DNA of 64,000 nt from contig JAPFFF010000010.1 of NCBI GenBank assembly GCA_039105265.1, forward strand, positions 4,154,001-4,218,000, read 5' to 3'. The notes below the pieces were generated by a model. That model did no database searches, was not told the origin of the DNA, and was given only the letters and a program-made list of their open reading frames with translations. Positions 1 through 11,066 of this stretch are shown here, one piece after another; the first letter of the stretch is position 1, and the number at the start of each line of letters is the position of its first letter. Both the position numbers and the translations under genes were made by a program. The stretch is from Tritrichomonas musculus. Lineage: Eukaryota > Parabasalia > Tritrichomonadida > Tritrichomonadidae.

Positions 1-2
1 TG

Positions 3-3000
3 TTGGATAAAAATGGAAAGCCAACAGGTCTCTGTGCAAAATGTCCTCTAAATTGCGATAACTGCGATGATAATTCAGAAATGTGTACCAAATGTGAATA
101 TAATTATGGTCCAATTGTTGACAAAGAAGGAAAAGATACAGGAAAATGTGCTCATTGTCTTGGAAATTGTAAATATTGTTCTTCCAATTATGCAATATGT
201 TCTTCTTGTGACTTTAATACTGGAAAGTCATATGACAAAGAAGGCAAATATACTGGTGAATGCCAAAAATGCAATATCTATTGCCACAAATGCAGTGAAA
301 ATGCTTCTTTTTGCGAAGAATGTAAAGAAGGCTACGTGCTAATCAAAGATAAAGATAATAAGCCAACTGGAATATGTGCTCCATGCCAATTAGAATGCAC
401 TTCTTGTGAAAATCCTAATTTCTGCTTGGAATGTAATGAAGGAGCTAGGTTAATTGTAGATGAGGCTGGAAAATCCACAGGAAAATGTGTTCTTTGTCCT
501 AAGAACTGCATAGAATGTAAAGATGATAATTTTTGCAGTAAATGTGATGCTTATTATGGACCAATTTTGGGGAGCGATGGTAAACCAACTGGGAAATGTT
601 CAGCATGTCCAAGATTTTGCTTAGAATGTGAAGAAGATCATAATAAATGTTCAAAATGCGATTACAAATATGGACTAGAATATGATGATAAAGGAGCTCT
701 GACTGGAAATTGTGCTCCTTGTCCTGATAATTGCGAAAGATGCAATGAAAATAGTAAAATTTGCAGTTCTTGCTCAGACGGATATGGACAAAAACTAGAT
801 AAAGAAGGTAATCCAACTGGTCTGTGTGAAAAATGTTCATCAAATTGCAATTCTTGTTCAGAAGATTCAACAAAATGTGAGAAATGCGCAAATGGCTACG
901 GAAAAGAGAGAGATTCAAGTGGTGTTTTGTCTGGTGAATGTAAACCATGCGGTGAAAATTGTTATAAATGTGATTATCAAGATGAATGCGGATCATGCAA
1001 AGATAATACAGGGCCTGTTATTATTGATGGTAAAAGAACAGCCGATTGCAAAGAATGTCTAGAAGGCTGCAATCAATGCTACGATGACTATTCAAAGTGT
1101 TACTACTGCCTTGATGGCTATGGAAGTATTTTAGATGAAAATGAAATTGACACAAAAGCTTGTGGAAAATGCCCTGAAAATTGTTTAAACTGTAGATGGA
1201 ATTATAAAGAGTGTTCTGAATGCAAACCTGGTTATACATTTGAAGATAACATTTGTAAAGAATGTCCTGAAAATTGTGAAAAATGTTATTTCTCCAATCG
1301 ATGCAGTTTATGTAAAGATGGCTTTGGCTTTTTCAAAGATGAAAAAGGAATTCATGATGATCAATGCGTTCCATGTTCAAAGTCAAATTGTTTGATTTGT
1401 AGTCAAAGTTTTGATAAATGCATTGGGTGCCAAGAAGGATATGGAATTGATTCAGAAGGAAAAGAATGTCTAAAATGTCAAGAAAACTGCATTAAATGCG
1501 ATATTAACCAAGATAAATGCCAAATGTGCAAAGATGGATATGGATTTATCTTAGATGAAAATAACGAACGAACTGGTAAATGTGGCAAATGTCCCAATAA
1601 CTGTACTTTTTGTGACAACGACTATAAAAAGTGCATATTATGTGATGAAGGCTACGGATTAGCTGCAGACAAAGATGGTAATCCTACAGGAGAATGTGAA
1701 CAATGTCAACCTCATTGTTTATCTTGTCGATCTAATGCAAATGTATGCTCATATTGTAAGCCTGGGTTTGGATTTGTTTTAGATAGTAAAGGACAGCCAA
1801 CAGCAGAGTGCAGAGCATGTCCGAATAATTGTAAAAGTTGTGATTATGATTATTCCATATGTACAGAGTGCAAGAGTAATTATGGAATTGACAGAAATGA
1901 TAAAAATAAAGAAGGACAATGTAAACAATGCACTTCAAAATATTGCAATTACTGCAATTATGATCATACAATATGCACAGATTGTGAAACTGAAGGAGTT
2001 GGATACGTTATTGGATCAAACGGCTTGAAAACTGGCCAATGTTCTCCATGTGTCAGCAATTGTGAAGATTGTAAAGATTCATCAATGTGCCATGAATGTA
2101 ATGTTGGCTTCGGTAATGAAAGGAATAAAGATGGAACACTTACAGGAAGATGTGTAGCATGCCCTAAAAATTGCCATTACTGTGATGTCGATAAAAATGA
2201 ATGCTATTTTTGCAAACAAGGATTTGGATTTACAAAAAATGCAGATGGTACTAGTTCAAATGTATGTTCAGAATGTCCTAAGAATTGCCGTTACTGTTTT
2301 AGTGATGTAAAACAATGTGATGAATGCTTGAAAGGATATGCAATTGAAATTGTTAATGGAATTGCTACGAACAATTGCATTCAATGCCCACCAAATTGTG
2401 AAGAATGCGAAAATCAAAATTCATGCAGAATGTGCATGAAAGGTTACGTTAAAAAAAAAAAAGAAAATGGAAATGGATACGAATGTGTAAAATGTACAGA
2501 ACATTGCATCGAATGTTATCTCTTGGATCATTGTGCAAGATGTGAAATTGGATATTCCACTTCATCAAATGGAAGTTGTATAAAATGCCCCGATAACTGC
2601 GATGTTTGTAATTATGATGGATCTGGATGTTTATTCTGTAGCGAAGGCTTTACTCTTGAAAAGCAAAACGAAGAAAATAATACTGGAAAATGCATTAAAT
2701 GTCCAGAAAATTGTGCCAATTGTGATTTAGATGCATCAAAATGTTTCCTATGCAAAAATGGATTTGGTCCAGTAATTGAAAACAATATTGACACAGGTAA
2801 ATGTTCTAAATGCCTTTCAAATTGTTTAATTTGTGCAAGTAATAAAGATGAATGCCAAGTTTGCGCAGAAAACTATTGCCTCGACGTTTATAGTAACTCG
2901 CCAACATATCTTCAATGCACAAAGTGTGCTGAAGAAGTTCCATGCAATGTTGAAAACTGTCTATATTGTGTGTCTGGTACATCAGATAAATGCGCTGAAT

Positions 3001-4178
3001 GTAAACCCAAATATAGGCTTAATAATGGTAAATGTGAAGAAGTGATTGACGAAATTGAAGTTCCTAAAGAAGAACAAGTTAAAGGGGAAATTAATTACGA
3101 TGAAGTTGATAGCAATGGCCACTATACTCTTGATATCACAAAGCAAAAAGAAACAAATAGTTCTCAAGTATTGTTGATTGAATTAGAATATGATGATACC
3201 AAAAACAAATTAATAAATGAAATTACAATTGAAAATCCAGATAATAAAAACGCAGCAATCAAAGTATCAAAAGGATATTCAGAAATAGCAATCAAAGTAA
3301 ATCAAGGATCAAATAAAAATGTCGATATCATTCCTTCAACTGAAGAATCATTAACAATCAAATTGGACGATTCTTCTTACGCATCTCTCAAAGAAGCAAA
3401 TGGTGAAGTTAAAATTCAAGGAATAAATGAGAATTCCAAAGTATCGCTAAATCAAGTTCAGCCAAAGTCAAACGACTTTGTTTTGATTCCTGAAATACCA
3501 ATTGAAATAAACGAAGTAAGTTTTTATAGTGAAAACAGTCTCATTGTAAACTCAAATAACAACGAAAATGTCAAAATTGATACCGTTAAAGTTCAGCAAA
3601 AAGCTGTTGGTACGATACAAAATGCAACAATCGTTGGAAAAGTTGTCTTTGGATTGTTATCAAGTCTTGAAATAAATGAAAACGTGAACTTAGCATCATC
3701 AACGATTGAGTTATCTTACAATGAAAAAATTTCTCAAGGAGAAGATGATAAAGCGCCAATAAACGGAGTTATAAAAAGCACTCCAAACAAAATAACAATC
3801 GCTGATCGTAAGCAGTCACAACTACTTGAAGAGCAAACATATATTATTGCCGAATCCAATGAAAAATTCAATTGTGATGAATGGAAAGAAAAAGTTGATA
3901 AGCATCGAATATTAAATGACTTTTATTGCTCCCCTGAACTTGGTGAAACTGTCAACCAGAAAACAGTTTATCGACTTTATGGCAAAAATAAAAAAGATGA
4001 TTCCAAAGGAGGAAAGCCTCTAAGTGCTGGTGTAATCGCAGCAATAGTAATAGTCGTTGTAGTTGTTGTTGGGGCAGTTATTTTCGTTCTTGTCTACTTT
4101 TTGGTGATCAAGAAAAAATCTAAAAATGATTCAACATCAGAAGAAGGAAATGATGGCAATGAAGCCAATGAAGTGTAA
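3..4178 (+). CDS. Cys-rich repeat type I surface protein (5' partial)
   Basis: The frame is open from the left edge, so the N-terminus and any signal peptide lie outside the window. About the first 1,020 visible residues are tandem modules of roughly 35-48 residues with paired CxxC motifs (pattern KCPxNCxxC, then CxxC, then GYG, D, G, TGxC), like furin-like/growth-factor-receptor repeats and Giardia VSP-type proteins. A Cys-poor, beta-rich stretch follows (about 1030-1335). Next come a strongly hydrophobic membrane segment (about 1342-1369), a KKK stop-transfer motif and a short acidic tail. This is a type I membrane protein with a disulfide-rich ectodomain. A surface or adhesion role is inferred. 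The stop TAA is followed by AAA, fitting the parabasalid UAAA poly(A) signal. The nearest family annotation would be a GF-receptor Cys-rich domain protein; the exact ligand or function cannot be read. Confidence 0.85.
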   Translation: MDKNGKPTGLCAKCPLNCDNCDDNSEMCTKCEYNYGPIVDKEGKDTGKCAHCLGNCKYCSSNYAICSSCDFNTGKSYDKEGKYTGECQKCNIYCHKCSENASFCEECKEGYVLIKDKDNKPTGICAPCQLECTSCENPNFCLECNEGARLIVDEAGKSTGKCVLCPKNCIECKDDNFCSKCDAYYGPILGSDGKPTGKCSACPRFCLECEEDHNKCSKCDYKYGLEYDDKGALTGNCAPCPDNCERCNENSKICSSCSDGYGQKLDKEGNPTGLCEKCSSNCNSCSEDSTKCEKCANGYGKERDSSGVLSGECKPCGENCYKCDYQDECGSCKDNTGPVIIDGKRTADCKECLEGCNQCYDDYSKCYYCLDGYGSILDENEIDTKACGKCPENCLNCRWNYKECSECKPGYTFEDNICKECPENCEKCYFSNRCSLCKDGFGFFKDEKGIHDDQCVPCSKSNCLICSQSFDKCIGCQEGYGIDSEGKECLKCQENCIKCDINQDKCQMCKDGYGFILDENNERTGKCGKCPNNCTFCDNDYKKCILCDEGYGLAADKDGNPTGECEQCQPHCLSCRSNANVCSYCKPGFGFVLDSKGQPTAECRACPNNCKSCDYDYSICTECKSNYGIDRNDKNKEGQCKQCTSKYCNYCNYDHTICTDCETEGVGYVIGSNGLKTGQCSPCVSNCEDCKDSSMCHECNVGFGNERNKDGTLTGRCVACPKNCHYCDVDKNECYFCKQGFGFTKNADGTSSNVCSECPKNCRYCFSDVKQCDECLKGYAIEIVNGIATNNCIQCPPNCEECENQNSCRMCMKGYVKKKKENGNGYECVKCTEHCIECYLLDHCARCEIGYSTSSNGSCIKCPDNCDVCNYDGSGCLFCSEGFTLEKQNEENNTGKCIKCPENCANCDLDASKCFLCKNGFGPVIENNIDTGKCSKCLSNCLICASNKDECQVCAENYCLDVYSNSPTYLQCTKCAEEVPCNVENCLYCVSGTSDKCAECKPKYRLNNGKCEEVIDEIEVPKEEQVKGEINYDEVDSNGHYTLDITKQKETNSSQVLLIELEYDDTKNKLINEITIENPDNKNAAIKVSKGYSEIAIKVNQGSNKNVDIIPSTEESLTIKLDDSSYASLKEANGEVKIQGINENSKVSLNQVQPKSNDFVLIPEIPIEINEVSFYSENSLIVNSNNNENVKIDTVKVQQKAVGTIQNATIVGKVVFGLLSSLEINENVNLASSTIELSYNEKISQGEDDKAPINGVIKSTPNKITIADRKQSQLLEEQTYIIAESNEKFNCDEWKEKVDKHRILNDFYCSPELGETVNQKTVYRLYGKNKKDDSKGGKPLSAGVIAAIVIVVVVVVGAVIFVLVYFLVIKKKSKNDSTSEEGNDGNEANEV

Positions 4179-4715
4179 AAATACATTACACTAACATTTA
4201 ATAAACATTTCATTCTAAAATTATAATTTTTTTCTTCTTCTTTGCATTAATAAACTTTGTTCAATAAAATATTGGTAATAGAAATATGAATAGTTGACAA
4301 AGAAATCAGTATCATTCAATTTATTTTACAAAAAAAAAAAAAAAAAAAAAAATCACTTTCATTAAAGTTCATCTTCATGAAAATGACTTTTTTTTTTTTT
4401 TTTTTTTTTAATTGTTCATTTGAATTGAAAATTGGTAAAACTTTCTTAAATTATCGTATTAAGTAATTTGATTGTAAAATATCCATTAAAGATTGCATTA
4501 AACAAATACTTTTATTAATTAATATAATGAATTTTGTCCTTATCACATTGTGTAAAAAAATCAATCTTTACAAAGAGAAAGAATTAGTAATTAATTATTG
4601 AAATTTAGACTTATTCGGAAAAAAAAAACTTATATTATGAAAAAGTGTACTTATATCAGAAAAAGTTTTTTTTTCTCCAAAAAAAAGTTTTTCACGCGGG
4701 GCTCTAATCAATCAA
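4179..4715. other. Intergenic region between convergent genes
   Basis: This is the shared 3' region of two convergent genes. It is AT-rich with no ORF. It contains the poly(A)/poly(T) palindrome listed separately. Confidence 0.7.
4330..4409. repeat. Poly(A)-poly(T) imperfect palindrome
   Basis: A run of 23 A (4330-4352) and a run of 22 T (4388-4409) flank a centre whose halves are also imperfect inverted copies (TCACTTTCATTAAAG against the complement of CTTCATGAAAATGA). The whole can fold into one long hairpin. It lies between two convergent genes. It may be a tiny foldback element or a 3'-end structure; the sequence does not decide. Confidence 0.75.
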
Positions 4716-5729
4716 TTACTCTAAAATTTTCATGAAAACTTCATTTGGCACAATTGATGCATATTCATCTTCCCATCCAAGTTTTTTGATTAGTTCATAA
4801 ACATTTTTTTGGCAATCACCTTTAACGAAAATGTCTCTTCGATTCAAAACATGGTCAAATTTGAAATAAAAATTATCTGGATTCAAAAAGTACTCAGAAA
4901 GTGTTTCCTGACCATTTTTGCCCTCAATTATTTTCAGCTTCTCATCATAAGTATTGACAACTTCATTGTTAAACAAAATTCTGGGGACATCAGCTCCAAC
5001 AAGTGAAGGCAAAGTATTGACTGGTCCAACTTGAAGTGAAGTTCCCATTACAATTAAGCAGTCACAATTAATAAAATCGATTTTTATTAAATTAAAAAAA
5101 TTTTCTGGTAAGTCTTCGCCAAAGAAAACTATATCTGGTTTAATAACTCCACCTTTACATGCTGTACAAAATGGTATTTTGCCTTTTTCCATCTTTTTTT
5201 GAATATCTTTGAAATCATATTTTTGTTTGCATTTCAAGCAATGAGCTGTATAATAAGTACCATGACATTCAACAATTTTGTCAGATGGAAGACCTGCTAA
5301 TCTTTCCAATCCATCAATATTTTGAGTATAGACGCGTTTGAGTAGATTATGTCTGTGTAAAATCACAGGTAAGTAGTGTGCAAAGGTTGGTTTGTATTTA
5401 CCTGGCATTGTTTCTTTCGATAATTCAAAAAATGGTTGTGGATTCTTTTTAAAAAAGTTGATTTCGAAAATTGATTGTGGATTAGGAAGTTTAAATCGTT
5501 GTAAATTATAATAAAGGCCAGTTCCTGGCGTTCTAAAATCAGGTATTCCAGCGGCGCATGAAATACCTGCTCCAAATAGTAAAATAATATTTTTGCAGTG
5601 ATTGGTTTGAATATAGTTTGCAAGTCCATCAATGTCAAAACTTGTTAGACCATCAACATGGCTTGGCCTTAATTTATATATTTGTTCTTGAGTAGGCTTT
5701 TTATATTGATCTTTTGTTTCCTTACTCAT
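4716..5729 (-). CDS. Sir2-family NAD-dependent protein deacylase (sirtuin)
   Basis: 337 residues from ATG at 5729; the frame continues upstream only through a TTG, so the ATG is preferred. Visible motifs: GAGIS (53-57) and GIPDFR for NAD binding, TQNIDGLERLAG, catalytic His156 in ECHG, zinc-ligand pairs C164xxC167 and C188xxC191, and GTSLQVGPV. All core sirtuin residues are present, so an active NAD-dependent deacetylase or deacylase acting on histones or other proteins is expected. The order and length resemble class I (SIRT1/2/3-like) enzymes. The C-terminal 100 residues are a less conserved extension. The decamer ACTTTTTGAA lies on the coding strand 17 nt upstream of the ATG. It is convergent with the surface-protein gene and lies 290 bp from the next gene, which has the same orientation. 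Confidence 0.93.
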   Translation of the reverse strand: MSKETKDQYKKPTQEQIYKLRPSHVDGLTSFDIDGLANYIQTNHCKNIILLFGAGISCAAGIPDFRTPGTGLYYNLQRFKLPNPQSIFEINFFKKNPQPFFELSKETMPGKYKPTFAHYLPVILHRHNLLKRVYTQNIDGLERLAGLPSDKIVECHGTYYTAHCLKCKQKYDFKDIQKKMEKGKIPFCTACKGGVIKPDIVFFGEDLPENFFNLIKIDFINCDCLIVMGTSLQVGPVNTLPSLVGADVPRILFNNEVVNTYDEKLKIIEGKNGQETLSEYFLNPDNFYFKFDHVLNRRDIFVKGDCQKNVYELIKKLGWEDEYASIVPNEVFMKILE

Positions 5730-6019
5730 TAAAAATTTTACTGCTTTCAAAAAGTTAATATTTTCAATAAATGATTTTATCTTGAAATCTATTTCTAAAA
5801 AAGAAAATATTTTACTATATTAATATTAAAATATATGAATAAAATTCATAAATTGCTTATTATATATTCTTTTGAAAAATTATGGTAAAAAATATTTAAA
5901 TGTCATTTGTTTTTTCTAAAGCATTTAATAGCAATATTAAAAAATCAAAGAATATGTACATTATTTGAAAAATAAAGTTTTGATTATTAACAATTTTTAT
6001 TCAAACATCAAATATTTAA

Positions 6020-7045
6020 TCAAGTTGGCTTGGCTGATGGAAAATGTCGATTATTCCTTGGTGTTGTAAGGACCTTATTGATACTCCTAAAAGAATGAAG
6101 CTTGGTGAAATCAGCTGTTTTCTTGACATCTTCATATGACGAGCTGCTGAGATCATTTTCAAATGTCATTGACACAGACCTGTAAGATGTTATATATGGG
6201 CCGTTTTGGTTTGGCTTTCTTCCCAGTTGGTCAATTGTGCAATGAAGCTTTTTGTCAATAGAGGAAGATGAGAACATTGATAATTTAAGTAATTTGTCAG
6301 GTGATTGACGTAGCTGTGGATTCATTTGAGTCATTCTTAATATGAGAAATCGAATTCTTTGATCAACGTCATATTTTGAAAAGTTCAATTCGCCAATTAA
6401 AATATTTTGTTTGATCTCTTTCTTTGTACTTCCATGGAATGGGTATTTTCCAGTAGCCATACAAAAGAATGTGATGCCAAGAGCCCATATATCTGCCTTG
6501 AATGGGCATATTACATTGGATTGAAACATTTCTGGAGCGAAAAATTTAATGGAGCCACATTTTTCATCAGATTTGGAATTAATATCAAAAATCTTAGCTA
6601 TACCAAAATCTGCAAGCTTAGTATTTTCATATTGGTCAAATAAGATGTTGGCTGGCTTAATATCTCGATGAGCAATCTTCTTAGCATGGCAATAAGCAAG
6701 TGAATCTAAGAGTTGTTTAGCATAATAAACAAATTGTGTATAATTCAACTTTCCTTTTTCTTTAATTGTACCATTTGGGCAATACTCCATTACAAGATAT
6801 TGTGAATTCTCATCCTCAAAAGCGTCATATAATTTAATAATATGAGGATGCGTAAGTGAGACCAAAGTATTGTATTCATCTTCTGTCATTCTATTTTTGA
6901 TTGTTCTTTTGACTGCAAAGTCATGATTGTATTTTTCACAATGGCATAACAAAACAGTTGAAAATCCGCCTTGGCCTAAAATTTTTTTGTATTGATATCC
7001 ATGTTGAGCAAGAATGGCTTGGATATGATCAAGTTCTTCCATCAT
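6020..7045 (-). CDS. Serine/threonine protein kinase
   Basis: 341 residues, starting at a double ATG (MM). The kinase domain fills about residues 18-270: glycine-rich loop GQGGFSTV (24-31), Lys46 in AVKR, HRDIKPAN (126-133), DFG (146-148) and APE (170-172), with DxWALGIT in subdomain IX. All catalytic residues are present, so the kinase should be active. The HRDIKPANILF and GSIKFFAPEM signatures suggest a CAMK/NEK-like relationship, but I cannot fix the family. The last 70 residues are Ser/Thr-rich and basic, a likely regulatory tail. No signal or membrane segment is seen. Confidence 0.92.
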   Translation of the reverse strand: MMEELDHIQAILAQHGYQYKKILGQGGFSTVLLCHCEKYNHDFAVKRTIKNRMTEDEYNTLVSLTHPHIIKLYDAFEDENSQYLVMEYCPNGTIKEKGKLNYTQFVYYAKQLLDSLAYCHAKKIAHRDIKPANILFDQYENTKLADFGIAKIFDINSKSDEKCGSIKFFAPEMFQSNVICPFKADIWALGITFFCMATGKYPFHGSTKKEIKQNILIGELNFSKYDVDQRIRFLILRMTQMNPQLRQSPDKLLKLSMFSSSSIDKKLHCTIDQLGRKPNQNGPYITSYRSVSMTFENDLSSSSYEDVKKTADFTKLHSFRSINKVLTTPRNNRHFPSAKPT

Positions 7046-7286
7046 ATAAAATGTTTAATTATTTATTGAAATTTTTCTGATAATATATTGAATACATATA
7101 TTGAATGTTTGACTACTAAAAAATATATATTTACTTGATCAAAATATGTGTATAATATAATATTAATTATTTAAATATTTTATTTAAATAATAATATTAT
7201 CTTTTTTTAATTTTTAATTAAAGTTACTCTAAAAATCCAAAGATATTTATAATAAATATTTTCGTAAAAATCAAACAAAAAGTTTA

Positions 7287-7676
7287 CAGTAAGGTTGTAA
7301 AATTCAAAAACGTCTCAAAAGAGGAAAATCTACTTTTTCATAGAAAACGATTAAAATGAATTTAAAATAAAAGTCAAAATAACGAATTTAATTCAAATTT
7401 GGATTTTCCTTTATAGCGTTGCAAAAATGGAAAATCCACTTTTTGAATGATGCTCATTTTTTCATATAGAGATAGGAAAGCACTATTTGATGAATATAAT
7501 GTCGCAAACAGTTGTGTGATAAACTTAATCATGGAAATATTATTTCTTAAAATGGTAGGTTTAAACAAGATTTTCTCTCTATTTCTTTATTTCTTTCATT
7601 TTTATTAATGAAAATTTTTTTCTCAAAAAGTCGATTTTCCTATTTTGAAACGTTTTCCAATTTTGAAACCTTACTG
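7287..7676. mobile_element. TA-flanked MITE (Tc1/mariner-type ends)
   Basis: 390 bp with terminal inverted repeats of about 60 bp starting CAGTAAGGTT. It is flanked by TA on both sides (7285-7286 and 7677-7678). CAGT ends plus a TA duplication fit Tc1/mariner-type non-autonomous elements. There is no transposase inside. Confidence 0.8.
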
Positions 7677-9158
7677 TATTCCACTTTAATAAAGATTACA
7701 TTTTATATTATATCAGTAAAAATGATTGGTTTAATTGTTTAAATTATTTTATAATCATATTTATGTATATATATCTTATATATATATTTAATTGATTTTT
7801 TAATTAATATTTATAAAAATAATTGCATAAATAAAAAAATTTTTAATTGAATTTAAAATTCATAAAATAATTAACATATTTGTGGTTGTTACAATTGTAA
7901 AGAATGATATATTTCGTGTTAATTTTTCAAATAAAATAATATAATGATAACGTTTGAACTCCAATCTTTATGACACTTTTTTTATTTTTATGAAATTTTT
8001 GTGAAAGTGGTTGTATTTCAAAAGTAAGATGAACTTTGAAATAAAAGCAATTGAATTTAAATAAATCATCTCCTTTTTGAAAGAATAAGAAATTCAGCCA
8101 AAATAATTGAGTTAAAGTATCATCAGACCATCGGAAACTAACTAATTTCGTATTAATTTATAATATAAATAATTTTTAAAATTTATTATTATAATTATAC
8201 ATATATTTATTTATTAAATAAAAAAATTATGCGTAACGTTTTAAGATATTAAAGTTTTTAATTTATTATATTTTCTTTCAAAATTTGAATTTGTCTGAAT
8301 AATTGAATAATATATTTAGAATCTTAATCTAACATTATTTCAATCATTATGAGAAGGTTTATATCAGAAACTTCAAAACGATAATGTAATAAAATATATT
8401 ATACATTGGTGTACTAAAACAAAAACTTTTTTGATTTTTTATCAAGAGATTAAATAAATTCATTATTTTAACAAATATATAGAGAAACTTTAGTTTTGAG
8501 ATAGAAAGGTATGGTAACTCTGGTGAATAATTTAGCAACAAGTAAGTTAAAAAAAGATGTTTCAAAATTTTAACGATTTGATAGTAATGAAAACACAAAT
8601 TATAATCATAATTGGTTCTTATAATACAGTAATTATTCGAATACTTCGGTAATTGAGATATGTTTTAATCCGTTTTTAAAAGATTCTATTAAAAAATATA
8701 ATAAATATCGTTTACTAAGAAAAGTAGCATACTTTACATTTTCTCAATATGTAATTCATCATTATTTGGCAATATAAAGATTTAAATCGACATTTCTTTA
8801 TCTTTTACCAAAGAATATTTGGGCAATCGCTTATAAATCCACCACTTTTTGAGAGATCAAATTCTGAGGATTAACTCAAAAAGTGGACGTATAACGATTC
8901 AATTTTTTTGTGCTAAAAACATCATTCAAAAAGTTAAAATCCTTTGTAATTGAAAATTGAATAAAAATTTTTCATTTTTGAATTATTTGTAATAAAATAT
9001 TTAAATTTTAAAATATATTAAAAAATAATATATATATGTTTTATATTATGAATAAAACAAAAATAATACAATAATTTAATAATAATAAATGTTAAATATC
9101 AATAATTTTCTAATAAAAATTAGCCACAGAATTTTTTCTTATAAATAGACTTGTTATT

Positions 9159-9620
9159 TTGAGAATCGATATCAAAAACGTCACTTTTTTGCATCTGATA
9201 CTCGATTATCAGTTTAAAAATCTGATATCGAGATTATCGATTATCAAGATATCAGATATGAAATGTGATATAAAAATAATTGTAAACTTGATATCAATTA
9301 CCGAGATCTCGAGATCTCAAACAGATTTATCTTCTTTTATAATTGGTATTTGTGATTTTATAATATTCAAAAATATATGATATAATGTATTGATGTTTAT
9401 TTTAAGATTAAAATCAAAAAAATACATTATTTTTTAGGAAATATTTGAGAATGAATTACGATCATATATTTATCAAAAATTTTAATTGAAAATTCTGATA
9501 TCAAAAGCTGAGAAAAAAAATTCTCGATCTCTGAAACCGATCTCGAGAATCTGTGTATATTTATGTATCGATATCAAAAAGTCAATCAATTATCAAATAT
9601 TGAAAAATAATTGTAAATTT
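9159..9620. repeat. Patch dense in short palindromes (GATATC, ATCGAT, GAGATCTC)
   Basis: About 460 bp in which GATATC, ATCGAT, GATCTCGAGATC-like and related palindromes recur many times, for example around 9165, 9222-9245, 9290-9320, 9500, 9540 and 9570. No gene is visible. It could be a degenerate repeat array or a protein-binding region. Confidence 0.5.
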
Positions 9621-9756
9621 GATATTGAAAAGTCCATGTTTTTAGGATCAACAAACGAATTCTTTTATTTGCGCTCAACTAAAAAATTGTTGCTCTTGAC
9701 CAAAAGATATTGAATTTTTTTTTTAAAGATGATTTAATAAAGCAAAATTATTATCT

Positions 9757-9812
9757 TTATATATATTTATTTATTTATATATTTATTTATTTATATATTT
9801 ATTTATTAAATA
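9757..9812. repeat. TATATATTTATTTATT microsatellite
   Basis: Three or so tandem copies of a 16-bp AT-only unit. Confidence 0.8.
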
Positions 9813-10236
9813 ATTTATAGATATGAATAGTTCTAAAAGATAAAAATATTTCATAAATGCATTTTTTTAAATTATAATAAATAAGCAAGATACCTTACAC
9901 AATAATAAATGAGATTAAAAAAAAAAAAATTAAAGATAGGGGCAATATGCATCACCGTTAAAAATGTACATCTTTCTGTTTTTTTACTAAAAACTAAAAT
10001 ATCTCAAAAAATATCATTATTCAACTTTTTTAATTTAAACATTTCTAATACACATGTGATATTAATAATTATTATTTTAGTTATAATAAAATATGATAAA
10101 AAAATGCAAATAATTTGTCATATTTGAACCATCATTTTTTCAAAATTGGCCAGTCCAAACAGCTTGAAAATTAAGCAGTATATTGTTCGAATATATATCT
10201 ATATAATATCTAAGATTATAAGAAAAAAACAGGGCC

Positions 10237-10237
<1 letters not shown>

Positions 10238-10290
<53 letters not shown>
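10238..10290. repeat. 53-base homopolymer T tract
   Basis: An uninterrupted T run flanked by AGGGCCG and CAAACAGCTC. Length may be unreliable in any assembly. Confidence 0.9.
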
Positions 10291-10448
10291 CAAACAGCTC
10301 TATTTAATTATTTTTATTTGAATAGCCATTAAAAGTTTTTTCTTGTTATAGCAGGAATTAATAAAAGCAAAAATGACATAAATCTGCTTTCGAATTTATT
10401 TCATCATAAAAAATCAATAAAAAAAATATTGAATATCTCTCATAAATA

Positions 10449-10586
10449 AAGTCGGATTCAAAAGGCTTGGGACAAACTTTTTGAAAACGATAAGGTCAAA
10501 TTTATAAATCTTTTAGGTCAATTTGTTTTTTTCTGAGAAACATTGAAAAAAATTGAATGTTGTCCCAAGCATTTTGAATCCGACTT
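10449..10586. mobile_element. 138-bp TA-flanked MITE
   Basis: Inverted ends AAGTCGGATTCAAAA (one mismatch further in, extending to GCTTGGGACAA) with TA on each side (10447-10448, 10587-10588). Degenerate relatives of its right half are visible near 13990-14030 and 47740-47825. Confidence 0.75.
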
Positions 10587-11066
10587 TACATTCTCAATTT
10601 TTATATTAAATTGTGAGTATAAAATATACAACCCAATTTCTGTTATTTAAAAAATAAATTAATCTTTTGATATAAAATATTTTTCAACTATATTATGGAA
10701 AATATATCTTTTTAAAATGTAATATTAAATTAATTAATGGTTAAATTATTTTAAATGATAATAATTCTATAAATTTTAAAGAGGTTGTCTTTATTTTCTC
10801 TTTATGTTCTAATTTTTTCTAGTGAACTCAGTTCAGCATGAAATTCTTTGATTATTTCTATTAAAAAGTCTTGAATATTTATAAATTCAATTTATCACGA
10901 TGTAAATAATTAAGATGGCTGTTAGGATTTTCAATTAATATAATCATACAAAATTTTCTATACTGAATTTTTGAAAACTCATTAAAAACTTTTTCATAAA
11001 TTAAACAAAAAATTCTTTTTTGAAAATTATATTTTTTAATTCAAAAACTCATCTGTAAAAATACTT

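Larger units (their letters stand above)
7046..11066. other. Long intergenic region, repeat-rich
   Basis: About 4 kb of very AT-rich DNA with no convincing gene. The short ORFs here lack codon bias or homology I recognise. It holds two MITE-like elements, a palindrome-rich patch, a microsatellite and a 53-base T tract, listed separately. Confidence 0.6.
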
